DNA of 7,357 nt. It comes from Bifidobacteriaceae bacterium. Lineage in GTDB: Bacteria; Actinomycetota; Actinomycetes; Actinomycetales; WQXJ01. The stretch lies in contig JAISTN010000303.1 in the NCBI GenBank assembly GCA_031272565.1, positions 1 to 7,357 of the forward strand, given 5' to 3'. The notes under the pieces were generated by a model. It saw nothing but the letters and a program-made list of their open reading frames with translations. It did not search any database and had not been told where the DNA came from. Shown here one piece after another: positions 1-6,320 of this stretch; the first letter of the stretch is position 1, and each line of letters begins with the position of its first letter. Both the position numbers and the translations under genes were made by a program.

Positions 1-466
1 CCTTGGGTTCCGGCTTGGCGGCCGGGGCCGGCGCCGCGGGGGCTGAGGCGGGGACAGGAGCCGGGGTGGCCACCACGGAGGCGCCCGTCTCCGGCCGCTT
101 CGGGGCCACCGCCGCGGCCCGCTGGGTGCCAGGGTTGACCGTGGCGACACCGGGGGCCGGCGCCGGCGAGGTCTGCAAGACTTGGGCGGCCTCAATGGTG
201 CCCTCGCCCAGCATGGTTCCCACTTCGCCATCGGGCCGGGGAATGACGTGTACGGAAACCAACTCGCCAACCCTTCCGGCCGCAGCCGCGCCGGCGTCTA
301 CCGCCGCCTTGACCGCGCCCACATCGCCCGTCACTATCACGGTCACCAGGCCGCCGCCCACGTGCTCTTTGGTCATCAGGCCAACCTGAGCCGCCTTGAG
401 CATGGCGTCCGCTGCTTCAATCGAACCGACCAGACCCTTGGTCTCGATCATGCCGATGGCTTGCAT
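1..466 (-). CDS. eutM: EutM/PduA-like hexameric microcompartment shell protein with Pro/Ala-rich C-terminal tail (partial)
   Basis: This is a BMC-H shell protein. In this family six copies form a hexagonal tile of the compartment facet, with a small central pore for substrate. The reading frame starts at ATG 466 and is still open at the left edge after 155 codons. Residues 1-90 form one BMC domain. The start reads [20 protein letters not shown], the pore loop is HVGGGL (residues 35-40), and a [12 protein letters not shown] block is followed by [12 protein letters not shown] (67-78), which is typical of EutM. Canonical EutM/PduA ends near 95 residues. Here a tail of at least 60 residues follows, dominated by Pro, Ala, Val and Lys, with no recognisable fold. 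It could be a linker to another domain (as in EutK, where a winged-helix domain follows the BMC domain) or a disordered tail. The start lies 11 bp after the eutL stop with only a G-rich stretch as ribosome site, so translation is probably coupled to eutL. The family is sure; the symbol is less so because of the tail. Confidence 0.85.
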   Translation of the reverse strand, partial: MQAIGMIETKGLVGSIEAADAMLKAAQVGLMTKEHVGGGLVTVIVTGDVGAVKAAVDAGAAAAGRVGELVSVHVIPRPDGEVGTMLGEGTIEAAQVLQTSPAPAPGVATVNPGTQRAAAVAPKRPETGASVVATPAPVPASAPAAPAPAAKPEPK

Positions 467-477
467 GGCCACCCCGC

Positions 478-1131
478 TCAGTACTCGGTGGGATGGGCGG
501 CAACGTACTTGACGGCCTCGGCAAAGGCCTGGCAGGCCGCCTTGCAGGCGGATTGTTCGCCCGTCAGCAGGCCACCGCCAAAGTTGGTCTCACTGGGCGG
601 ACCGTAGAAGGCGCTCAAGGTGACCTCGGCCGCCTTCAGCGCGGCGTCCAGCCCGTAAACCGACTCTTCCGGCGGCGCGATCAAGTAGGCCATCGCGGTG
701 CCTTCCGGCACGCCCGCCACCTCTGACAGGTAGCTGCCGGTGCGGCTGATGCAGAAGGCGTAGTAGCAGATCGTGTCGTCCTCATTGGCGCTGAAGAACC
801 AGGCCTCGTTTTCGATCATGTCGCAGATCGCATCGAGGCCGGCCCGCACCTCAGCCGGGTTGGGGCCGCTGATGATGCCGATGATCTCGCCCGCCAGTTT
901 GGTGTTGGCGTTGGCCGCGCCGGCGTAGAACGACTTGGCGTAGACCACCTTGACATCGGCCTTCTTGGTGGCCTCATCCAAGGCGGTATAAGCCACATCG
1001 TCACAGTCCGTGGTGAACAGTCCAATGCTGACGTGGCCTTCCGGGAGCTGCAGTTCCGCCTTCAGCTCCTCGTTGACGTTGGGGATGATCTTCATGCTGA
1101 GTACAGCCGACTTCAGGGGATCATCAATCAC
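478..1131 (-). CDS. eutL: Ethanolamine utilization microcompartment shell protein EutL
   Basis: EutL is a tandem-BMC-domain protein whose trimers mimic a hexamer and carry a large gated central pore in the shell of the ethanolamine compartment. The 217-residue product matches the usual length (219 in E. coli) and aligns by eye along its whole length. Recognisable blocks are [13 protein letters not shown] (34-46), [12 protein letters not shown] (62-73), [14 protein letters not shown] (88-101), [13 protein letters not shown] (128-140), MAYLIAPP (147-154) and [14 protein letters not shown] (178-191). The acidic residues corresponding to those reported to bind ethanolamine at the small allosteric pores (E. 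coli numbering about D45 and E83) are present as D44/D45 and E82. I chose the GTG at 1131 because AGGAGGTG stands 7 nt upstream and the resulting start, [14 protein letters not shown], matches the N-terminus of known EutL. The gene lies between a putative ethanolamine permease gene and a EutM-like gene on the same strand. No convincing -10/-35 was seen directly upstream. Confidence 0.95.
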   Translation of the reverse strand: MIDDPLKSAVLSMKIIPNVNEELKAELQLPEGHVSIGLFTTDCDDVAYTALDEATKKADVKVVYAKSFYAGAANANTKLAGEIIGIISGPNPAEVRAGLDAICDMIENEAWFFSANEDDTICYYAFCISRTGSYLSEVAGVPEGTAMAYLIAPPEESVYGLDAALKAAEVTLSAFYGPPSETNFGGGLLTGEQSACKAACQAFAEAVKYVAAHPTEY

Positions 1132-1138
1132 CGGTGAA

Positions 1139-1146
1139 CACCTCCT
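1139..1146 (-). promoter_or_regulatory. Strong ribosome binding site of eutL
   Basis: The minus strand reads AGGAGGTG here, a near-perfect match to the 16S rRNA 3' end, 7 nt before the GTG at 1131. It fixes the eutL start. A longer reading beginning at ATG 1179 would run through this site. Confidence 0.85.
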
Positions 1147-1179
1147 AGTGGTGTGGGACTGGCCGGAACCAGGGACCAT

Positions 1180-1266
1180 TGAGCACCCGTGAGCACGCCT
1201 TCGTGCTCACTACATTTCACGAGCAGCAGCATACCGCTGCGAGCAGCCGGACGCACGGTTGAGCAC
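1180..1266. repeat. Five helically phased GAGCA(C/G) direct repeats upstream of eutL
   Basis: On the plus strand the word YGAGCAS occurs with GAGCA starting at 1181, 1191, 1221, 1241 and 1261. The distances are 10, 30, 20 and 20 bp, all multiples of about one DNA helical turn, which places the sites on one face of the helix. The reverse complement GTGCTC also occurs at 1204, 1268 and 1291. They lie 50-130 bp upstream of the eutL start, in non-coding DNA. This is the pattern expected for cooperative binding of a regulator, but the protein is unknown and the function is inferred from layout only. Confidence 0.5.
1189..1210. repeat. Perfect 9-bp inverted repeat with 4-nt loop
   Basis: GTGAGCACG (1189-1197) is separated by CCTT from CGTGCTCAC (1202-1210). 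In RNA made from the minus strand this gives a stable hairpin with an AAGG loop, 58-79 nt upstream of the eutL start. As DNA it is a two-armed operator-like site built from the GAGCAC word. No U-tract follows it on either strand, so it is unlikely to be a simple terminator. Confidence 0.6.
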
Positions 1267-1274
1267 CGTGCTCA
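1253..1274. repeat. Two overlapping, mutually exclusive inverted repeats
   Basis: TGAGCAC-C-GTGCTCA (1260-1274) is a perfect 7+7 palindrome around one base, typical of a dimer operator. The same bases also form a second perfect 7-bp stem, GCACGGT (1253-1259) with ACCGTGC (1265-1271) around the 5-nt loop TGAGC. The two pairings share bases, so only one can form at a time in RNA. Whether this matters as a DNA operator or as an RNA switch cannot be told from sequence. Confidence 0.5.
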
Positions 1275-1281
1275 TGGGCTG

Positions 1282-1312
1282 CCCCCTGCCGTGCTCGCCA
1301 ACGGCAAGGGGG
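1282..1312 (-). terminator. GC-rich hairpin between permease gene and eutL, possible terminator or processing site
   Basis: CCCCCTGCCGT (1282-1292) pairs with ACGGCAAGGGGG (1301-1312), leaving one bulged A, around an 8-nt loop that itself contains GCTC. It lies directly after the larger hairpin at 1316-1353 in the direction of transcription. There is no U-tract. Two stacked GC stems like these can attenuate transcription or protect the 3' end of the upstream message. Which role applies is inference. Confidence 0.4.
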
Positions 1313-1315
1313 TCG

Positions 1316-1353
1316 CGGCGGCCGGGGACTTGAAAGCAAGCCCCCGGCCGCCG
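1316..1353 (-). terminator. Strong hairpin downstream of the permease gene, probable terminator or 3'-end stabiliser
   Basis: CGGCGGCCGGGG (1316-1327) and CCCCGGCCGCCG (1342-1353) form a perfect 12-bp stem. Inside the apical region CTTG (1329-1332) can pair with CAAG (1337-1340) around AAAG, extending the structure. It begins 24 bp after the permease stop on the minus strand. U-tracts are often missing from actinobacterial terminators, so lack of one does not rule out this role. The structure is certain on paper; termination is inferred. Confidence 0.55.
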
Positions 1354-1377
1354 TAGACCCGTGTCCCGGAGTGGGAG

Positions 1378-2877
1378 TTAGCTCAGTTCAGCTTCTTGCT
1401 GAGCCAGGATGGCGAACTCTTCTTCAGGCGCGTTGCCCACCACGTGCTTGTGCGAATAGAGCAGGAAGTAGGCCATCAGCACCACGAACACGCCCAGCGT
1501 CATCAAGGCGGCCGGCGGATCGTAGGTGAAGACGGAGACCACCGCGACCACACCCAGCACCGTGGCGATGCCGGTGGTGATGGCGCCGCCTGGCGTCAGG
1601 TAGTACCGCTTCAGGTCCTTGGCCCGGATCCGCAAGATGACGTGGCTGAGGCTCATCATCACATAGGAGATGGTGGCGCCAAACACGGCGATGTCCATCA
1701 TGCGCCCGCCGTCCTGCTGCCAGGCGCCCAACAGGAAGGCGATGGTGCCGGGCACGATGTAGGCCAGCGTGGGGACCTTACGCTTCGAGGTGACGGAGAT
1801 CCAACGGGGCAGGTAGCCGGCGCGGGACAGGGCGAACAACTGGCGCGAGCAGGCGTAGATCAGCGAGAAGAAGCTGGCGATCAGGCCAGCCAGGCCAGCG
1901 ATGTTGACGAAGGTGACGATCCACGACTGGGCACCGGCAGCCTTCAGGGCGACGATCAGCGGCGCGCCGGCGCCGGCGATGCAGGCCGAACCACCCGGGG
2001 TGGTCGAGGCGATGTCGGTAGCGCAGCCATCAACTGCCACGTTGGTGCCACCAGGCGACAGGAACAGCACCAGGGCGCCAAACACCAGCAGGCACAGCAT
2101 GCCGATGATGATGCCGCGGGGCATGTCGCGCTTGGGGTCCTTGGCTTCTTCGGCCGCCACTGGCACGCCCTCGATACCCAGGAAGAACCAGATGCCGCAG
2201 ACCAAGGAGGCTAGGGTGCCCTTGATGCCGAACGGCAAGAAGGAACTGGACCCCAGCGATCCGTCTGGCTCGATGTTGGTCAACTGGCTGGCATCAAAGT
2301 GAGGGGCGATGGCCACGAAGTAGACAACCAGGGCAACCACGGCCACAGCCGTGATGACGAAGATGGTCTTGAGGGCCTCACCGGCACCGATCAACTGGAC
2401 GCCAACAAAGACCACCCAGAAGAAGGCGTAGATGCCGACGTTGAGCCAGAAGCTGGACTCCCAGCTAAACAGCTCGCGCACGTAGTCACCGATGAAGGTC
2501 GCGATGGCGGCCGGGGCGATGGCGTATTCGATCAGGATGGCCACGCCCGTGGCGTAACCACCGAACCGGCCCATGGCCCGCCGTGCGAACGAATAGCCCG
2601 CGCCGGCCACCGGCATGGCGGCAGACATCTCCGCGATGCCGAAGCACATGAACAGGTACATGATGCCCATCAGCAAGAAGGCGATGAGCAGGCCGCCGAA
2701 GCCGCCCGTGGACAAGCCGCCGTTCCAGCCGGAGAAGTCGCCGGAGATCACGTACGCGACGCCCAGGCCGGCCAGGATGATCCAGCCGCCAGCGCCCTGC
2801 TTGAGGGATCGATCAGCGAAATACTCTTGGCCCTCGGTGGAACCCGAGGAGGCTGGAGCAGGTTGATGAGAACTCAT
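1378..2877 (-). CDS. eat: Ethanolamine permease, APC superfamily (Eat type)
   Basis: A 499-residue inner-membrane transporter with about 12 hydrophobic segments, expected to bring ethanolamine (or a closely related amine) into the cell. The N-terminal part is diagnostic for the Eat-type family. YFADRSLKQGAGGW (19-32) leads into LGVAYVISGDFSGWN (38-52), followed by AEMSAAMPVAGAGYSFARRA (82-101) and ILIEYAIAPAAIATFIG (114-130). LAGLIASFFSLIYACSRQLF and ALSRAGYLPRW (329-359) mark the later conserved core. About 25 extra residues lie in the outward loop near 276-305, with Cys285 and Cys299, beyond what I recall for the family. I chose ATG 2877, giving the N-terminus MSSHQPAPASS, because AGGAG sits 7 nt upstream. 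A longer frame from 2910 reads through that site. The gene precedes eutL and the eutM-like gene on the same strand, which supports ethanolamine as substrate; other amines or amino acids remain possible. Confidence 0.88.
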   Translation of the reverse strand: MSSHQPAPASSGSTEGQEYFADRSLKQGAGGWIILAGLGVAYVISGDFSGWNGGLSTGGFGGLLIAFLLMGIMYLFMCFGIAEMSAAMPVAGAGYSFARRAMGRFGGYATGVAILIEYAIAPAAIATFIGDYVRELFSWESSFWLNVGIYAFFWVVFVGVQLIGAGEALKTIFVITAVAVVALVVYFVAIAPHFDASQLTNIEPDGSLGSSSFLPFGIKGTLASLVCGIWFFLGIEGVPVAAEEAKDPKRDMPRGIIIGMLCLLVFGALVLFLSPGGTNVAVDGCATDIASTTPGGSACIAGAGAPLIVALKAAGAQSWIVTFVNIAGLAGLIASFFSLIYACSRQLFALSRAGYLPRWISVTSKRKVPTLAYIVPGTIAFLLGAWQQDGGRMMDIAVFGATISYVMMSLSHVILRIRAKDLKRYYLTPGGAITTGIATVLGVVAVVSVFTYDPPAALMTLGVFVVLMAYFLLYSHKHVVGNAPEEEFAILAQQEAELS

Positions 2878-2884
2878 TCGAGTG

Positions 2885-2889
2885 CTCCT
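2885..2889 (-). promoter_or_regulatory. Ribosome binding site of the permease gene
   Basis: AGGAG on the minus strand, 7 nt before ATG 2877, decides between that start and the upstream in-frame start at 2910. Confidence 0.75.
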
Positions 2890-2905
2890 CTCAGAGGGAT
2901 AGAAG

Positions 2906-2923
2906 GACACAGGTCACTGTGTC
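2906..2923. repeat. 18-bp palindrome in the permease 5' untranslated region
   Basis: GACACAG (2906-2912), GTCA, CTGTGTC (2917-2923) is a perfect 7+7 inverted repeat. It lies between the proposed promoter (2946-2975) and the ribosome site (2885-2889), about +16 to +33 from the inferred start of transcription. This position suits a repressor operator, or a small mRNA hairpin near the ribosome site. No regulator gene is in the window. Confidence 0.5.
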
Positions 2924-2945
2924 GCGGCACCATTGCCGCCGTGTA

Positions 2946-2975
2946 AAGATACTGCGAAGACGGTGTGAACGCCAA
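2946..2975 (-). promoter_or_regulatory. Candidate promoter of the permease gene
   Basis: The minus strand has TTGGCG (2975-2970), an 18-nt spacer and TATCTT (2951-2946). This would start RNA near 2939, giving a leader of about 60 nt. TATATC at about 3092-3087 is an alternative -10 further upstream. The match is moderate and unsupported by other evidence. Confidence 0.4.
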
Positions 2976-2983
2976 GCGCAGAG

Positions 2984-2997
2984 CGGTGAAATCACCG
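2984..2997. repeat. Palindrome just upstream of the candidate permease promoter
   Basis: CGGTGA-AA-TCACCG is a perfect 6+6 inverted repeat centred about 51 bp upstream of the inferred transcription start, a usual position for an activator site. It is directly followed by a GAGCAC word at 3002. Confidence 0.4.
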
Positions 2998-3198
2998 TCC
3001 CGAGCACGGGCGAGCCTGTCGGCGTGTCGCGCCGGCCGGGGTGTCCCTCCAAGAGCAAGTCAGCCGGCTTCTCAGCCCGTGCTCAGATATACCCAAAGGT
3101 AGCTATCCGGTCGTCTACTCTTGCCCCTTGCCCCCGCCCGGCGGGCGCCATCGGGCATCAGGGCCGGTACGACCGCTGGTAAGACACCTGGGGCTTCG
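2998..3198. other. Non-coding remainder of the DedA-permease gap, with two inverted GAGCAC copies
   Basis: No credible gene was found here. GAGCACGGG (3002-3010) and its exact reverse complement CCCGTGCTC (3076-3084) occur 65 bp apart. They share the GAGCAC word with the cluster upstream of eutL. The right end follows the dedA stop and shows only a short CGCCCG/CGGGCG inverted repeat (3135-3147), too tight to form a proper hairpin, so no clear terminator for the ribosomal-protein operon was identified. Confidence 0.45.
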
Positions 3199-3861
3199 CT
3201 ACGGGCTGAGTTGACCGTCCTGTGCTACCTGGCTGGCGGCGCGGGCGGCGGCGTCCTGGCGGGCAAACCGGCGGTTCAAGAAGTGCTGCACCAGGCTGCC
3301 CACCGTGACGGCGAACACAATCCCCACCGCGACGCCCACCAGCGGTTGGGACCCCACCGCCTGGCCGGCCACAAAGCCGATGGCGGTCGAATAGGTGCCC
3401 CAGAACAGTGCCGCGATCGAATCGATCAGGACAAAACGCCGGATGGGGTACTTGATGGTGCCGGCCGTCAGGTTGACCGCCACCCGGCCCACCGGGATGA
3501 CGCGCGCCACCATCAAGAGCGATGCGCCGGTACGCCGGAAGGTCCGGTCCGCCCAAGCAAAAGCCTTCTGCCCCTTGCCAGACCGGAAGATGCGCCACTC
3601 GGTGGCGTTGAAGACCCGGCCCAAGGTGTAAGCGGTGCAGTCACCGGTCAGGGCCCCCGCCGCCGCCACCAACGCCAGCACCACACCCTGCAGCCACATG
3701 TGATTGGCCGAATAGACCGCGGCCGCCGCCACCACCAGGGTTTCTGAGGGGATAGGCGGGAAGAAGCCGTCAATCACCGCCACCCCAAAGACGGCCACCA
3801 ACACCCAAGGTGACTCCGCCAAGGACAGCACCCAGGTATTCAGCTGATCCAGAATCTCCAC
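3199..3861 (-). CDS. DedA-family integral membrane protein (VTT domain)
   Basis: A 220-residue polytopic membrane protein of the DedA family. Members are proton-dependent transporters, several of which flip undecaprenyl phosphate or other lipids across the membrane. Family marks are visible: an acidic residue and FPPIPSE near the N-terminus (D31, residues 34-40), GD in the second motif (73-74), and the basic motif ARVIPVGR (119-126) followed by AG (133-134). A charged, Ala/Gln-rich tail ends the protein. The start is GTG 3861, with GGAG 4 nt upstream. It begins 23 bp after the glmM stop, so it is probably the last gene of the rplM-rpsI-glmM operon. A role in recycling the lipid carrier for peptidoglycan would fit beside glmM, but that is inference; the exact substrate cannot be read from sequence. 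Confidence 0.88.
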   Translation of the reverse strand: MEILDQLNTWVLSLAESPWVLVAVFGVAVIDGFFPPIPSETLVVAAAAVYSANHMWLQGVVLALVAAAGALTGDCTAYTLGRVFNATEWRIFRSGKGQKAFAWADRTFRRTGASLLMVARVIPVGRVAVNLTAGTIKYPIRRFVLIDSIAALFWGTYSTAIGFVAGQAVGSQPLVGVAVGIVFAVTVGSLVQHFLNRRFARQDAAARAASQVAQDGQLSP

Positions 3862-3884
3862 GGTGCTCCAGGGGCTAGAGGTGT

Positions 3885-5291
3885 CTACAAGGCCAAGTGC
3901 CTAGCCACCACAGTAGCCAACTTCTCCGCCACCGCCTCCGCCTCAGGTCCAGTGGCGGCCTCCACCATGACGCGGACCAACGGCTCGGTGCCACTGGCCC
4001 GCAGCAGGACCCGGCCCGTGTCGCCCAACTGCGCCTCGGCCTCAGCCACCGCCGCCAGCACGGCCGGATCGCTGGCCGCCCGGGCCTTGTCCACGTTGGG
4101 CACGTTGATCAAGACCTGCGGATAGGCAGGGAACTGGCCCGCCAGCGCCCCCAACGACTCGCGCGAGGACCGCACCTCGCAAGCCAACTGCACCGCGGTC
4201 AGGGTGCCGTCGCCGGTGGTGGCGTGCCGCGCCATGATGACGTGGCCAGACTGCTCGCCGCCCAGCACGTAACCGCCCCGCAGCATCTCTTCCAGCACGT
4301 AGCGGTCACCCACCCCGGTGGTGACCGTCTTGATGCCGGCCGCCGCCATCGCCTTGAACAGGCCCAGATTGCTCATCACCGTCAACACCAGCGTGTCATG
4401 AGCCAACTCGCCACGGCGCTGCAAGGCCGTGGCCAAGATGCCCATAATCTTGTCGCCATCCACCAACTCGCCGGAGGCATCCACCGCCAGGCAGCGGTCG
4501 GCATCGCCGTCAAAGGCGAAGCCGGCGTCCGCCTCCAGGCCCACCACGGCCCGCTGCAAGCGCTCCGGGTGAGTCGAGCCGACCCCCTGGTTGATGTTGC
4601 TGCCGGACGGCTGGACCGCCAGCGACACGACCTCCGCCCCAAGGCGGCGGAAGACCTCCGGCGCCACGTAGAAGCTGGCCCCGTTGGCGCAATCCAGTAC
4701 CACCTTCATGCCATCCAAGCGGGTGGTGGCACTGGCCACCAAGAAGTCCACGTAGTGCTCCACCAAGCGGTGGTCAATGGTGGTGACGCCAACGGCATCC
4801 CCCACCGCCGGCTCCCACTCTTCCTCCAAGCGGGCCTCAATCTTGTCCTCGACGCCATCGGGCAGCTTGTAGCCCGTGCCGGTGAAGAACTTGATGCCGT
4901 TGTCCGCGAACGGGTTGTGGGAGGCGGAGATCATGACACCCAGGTCAAAACCCTCATGTTTGGCCAGGAAGGCCAGGCCCGGGGTAGGCAGCACGCCGGC
5001 CTGCAACACATCGACGCCGGCGCTGGCCAAACCGGCCGCGCAGGCCGCCGCCAGCATGTCACCGGAAACCCGCGAATCGACGCCCACAATGGCGCGCAAA
5101 CGGATCTTTTCTGCCACCGGTTCCGGCCGGTGATCCCGCACGCCGCCAGTGTCCACCGCCCGGCCGTAGCCCAGGCCGCTTTCGGCTTCCAACTCACGGG
5201 CCGCCGCAGCCGCCAACTTCAGGGCCAAGGCGGCGGTGATGTCGCGGCCCACCAGGCCGCGCACGCCATCGGTGCCGAACAGCCGAGCCAT
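3885..5291 (-). CDS. glmM: Phosphoglucosamine mutase GlmM
   Basis: This cytoplasmic enzyme converts glucosamine-6-phosphate to glucosamine-1-phosphate on the route to UDP-GlcNAc and peptidoglycan. All four active-site elements are intact. The phosphoserine loop ISASHNP (121-127) has Ser124 as catalytic residue, DGDADR (261-266) binds magnesium, GEQSGH (345-350) contacts the sugar, and RASGTEPLVR (431-440) binds phosphate. The start MARLFGTDGVRG is the standard N-terminus at ATG 5291, 9 bp after the rpsI stop, so translation is probably coupled. At 468 residues it is about 20 longer than usual. The extra stretch (about 38-64, Gly-, Arg- and Asp-rich) lies between the first helix and the strand carrying VGVDSRVSG (69-77). 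The place after rpsI is conserved in actinobacteria. Confidence 0.97.
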   Translation of the reverse strand: MARLFGTDGVRGLVGRDITAALALKLAAAAARELEAESGLGYGRAVDTGGVRDHRPEPVAEKIRLRAIVGVDSRVSGDMLAAACAAGLASAGVDVLQAGVLPTPGLAFLAKHEGFDLGVMISASHNPFADNGIKFFTGTGYKLPDGVEDKIEARLEEEWEPAVGDAVGVTTIDHRLVEHYVDFLVASATTRLDGMKVVLDCANGASFYVAPEVFRRLGAEVVSLAVQPSGSNINQGVGSTHPERLQRAVVGLEADAGFAFDGDADRCLAVDASGELVDGDKIMGILATALQRRGELAHDTLVLTVMSNLGLFKAMAAAGIKTVTTGVGDRYVLEEMLRGGYVLGGEQSGHVIMARHATTGDGTLTAVQLACEVRSSRESLGALAGQFPAYPQVLINVPNVDKARAASDPAVLAAVAEAEAQLGDTGRVLLRASGTEPLVRVMVEAATGPEAEAVAEKLATVVARHLAL

Positions 5292-5300
5292 TCCGGCGGA

Positions 5301-5804
5301 TCAGCGCTTGGAGTACTGCGGGGCCTTGCGGGCCTTCTTCAGGCCGGCCTTCTTACGCTCCGTCACCCGGGCGTCACGTGTCAGGAAGCCCGACTTCTTC
5401 AAGATGGGCCGGTTGTGTTCTTCATCGATGGCGTTGAGCGCCCGGGCAATGCCCAGCCGCAGCGCACCGGCCTGGCCGGAGATGCCGCCGCCGTCAATCC
5501 GCGCAATGACATCAAACCGACCCTCAATGTCCAGCACCGTGAACGGCGAGCGCACCAACTGCTGGTGCAGCTTGTTGGGGAAATAGTCCTCCAACGTGCG
5601 GCCGTTGATGGTCCACTGGCCCGAACCGGGCTCCAGGCGGACCCGCGCCACAGCCTCCTTGCGGCGGCCCAGCGCCCGCCCCGGGGCGGTGATGGACTGT
5701 CCCTTGCCAGACTCAGCGGGCGACTCAGAGGTGTAGACGGAAGGGATGTCTTCTTCGTCCTCGATCAGCTCTTCTACCAGCTGGTCCTCAGCGATTTCGG
5801 TCAC
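5301..5804 (-). CDS. rpsI: 30S ribosomal protein S9
   Basis: S9 is a small-subunit protein whose basic C-terminal tail reaches towards the tRNA in the P site. The core begins at [16 protein letters not shown] (42-57), contains the signature [19 protein letters not shown] (105-123) and ends with the conserved SKR. Residues 1-41 form an acidic extension rich in Glu, Asp and Ser, absent from the 130-residue E. coli protein but common in actinobacteria. The start is GTG 5804, supported by AAGGAG 4 nt upstream (5809-5814) and by lying 15 bp after the rplM stop. It is transcribed with rplM and glmM. Confidence 0.97.
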   Translation of the reverse strand: MTEIAEDQLVEELIEDEEDIPSVYTSESPAESGKGQSITAPGRALGRRKEAVARVRLEPGSGQWTINGRTLEDYFPNKLHQQLVRSPFTVLDIEGRFDVIARIDGGGISGQAGALRLGIARALNAIDEEHNRPILKKSGFLTRDARVTERKKAGLKKARKAPQYSKR

Positions 5805-5808
5805 GGTT

Positions 5809-5814
5809 CTCCTT
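5809..5814 (-). promoter_or_regulatory. Ribosome binding site of rpsI
   Basis: AAGGAG on the minus strand supports the GTG start at 5804, inside the short rplM-rpsI gap. Confidence 0.7.
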
Positions 5815-5819
5815 CAGTG

Positions 5820-6263
5820 TTACTGCGCGACCTGCGACAGTTCATAGACTTGCGGCTTCTGGGCGCCGTGGGGGTGTTCCGCACCGGCATAGACCTTCAG
5901 CTTGGCGAGCTGTTGGCGGGCCAGGCGGTTCTTGGGCAGCATGCCCCGCACCGCCTTGCGGATGACTTCCTCCGGCCGGGTGGCCATCAGTTGGCCGTAC
6001 GACACGGCCGTCAAGCCGCCCGGATAACCGGAGTGGCGGTAGGCCTTCTTGTCCGTCAGCTTGTTGCCGGTCAGCACAACCTTGGCCGCGTTGATCACGA
6101 TGACGAAGTCACCCGTGTCGACATGGGGGGCAAAGACCGGCTTGTTCTTGCCCCGCAGTAGGACCGCGACCTGGCTGGCCAAGCGGCCAAGGACCACGTC
6201 GGTGGCGTCGATGACGTGCCAAGCCCGCTCTACTTGGCCCGGCTTCGGGGTGTACGTGCGCAC
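5820..6263 (-). CDS. rplM: 50S ribosomal protein L13
   Basis: L13 is an early-assembly protein of the large subunit. The 147-residue product is the usual actinobacterial length. The N-terminus [20 protein letters not shown], the block VLGRLAS (24-30), HVDTGDFV (47-54), RHSGYPGG (76-83) and the L13 signature from [10 protein letters not shown] to [10 protein letters not shown] (103-132) are all present. The start is GTG 6263; only a weak AAGG lies 9 nt upstream. It is the first gene of the rplM-rpsI-glmM-dedA operon, divergent from greA. Confidence 0.97.
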   Translation of the reverse strand: MRTYTPKPGQVERAWHVIDATDVVLGRLASQVAVLLRGKNKPVFAPHVDTGDFVIVINAAKVVLTGNKLTDKKAYRHSGYPGGLTAVSYGQLMATRPEEVIRKAVRGMLPKNRLARQQLAKLKVYAGAEHPHGAQKPQVYELSQVAQ

Positions 6264-6320
6264 AGTATTTAGCCTTACTAGTCGTGTAGTGGTGTTCCCC
6301 CGGCCTCAGGTGAGACGGGC

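Noticed and set aside
1132..1179. A longer EutL beginning at ATG 1179
   Set aside because: The extra codons run through a near-perfect ribosome site, and the GTG at 1131 reproduces the family N-terminus.
1180..1266. CRISPR-like or plasmid-origin iteron array
   Set aside because: The repeat unit is only about 7 bp, there are no uniform spacers, and no cas or replication gene is nearby. A regulator-binding cluster fits better.
1180..1312. EutV-type (ANTAR) dual-hairpin antitermination target
   Set aside because: The loops seen are 4, 5 or 8 nt, not paired hexaloops with the expected A and G positions. Another mechanism is more likely if the hairpins regulate at all.
2878..2910. A longer permease beginning at 2910
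   Set aside because: The added residues cover the AGGAG site, and the shorter start has good spacing.
1396..2946. Two long plus-strand frames opposite the permease
   Set aside because: Antisense shadows: low-complexity Gly/Asp/His/Gln composition, no motif, and they overlap a clear transporter gene.
3131..3149. Terminator after dedA from the CGCCCG/CGGGCG repeat
   Set aside because: The arms are separated by one base, leaving no room for a proper loop, and no U-tract follows.
3862..3869. GAGCAC word at the dedA ribosome site as a further regulatory copy
   Set aside because: It overlaps GGAG just before the start and stands alone, so chance within the ribosome site is the simpler explanation.
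3897..6161. A 754-codon open frame on the plus strand opposite glmM, rpsI and rplM
   Set aside because: It is the antisense shadow of three well-supported genes in GC-rich DNA. Its His/Gln/Arg-rich composition resembles no protein family.
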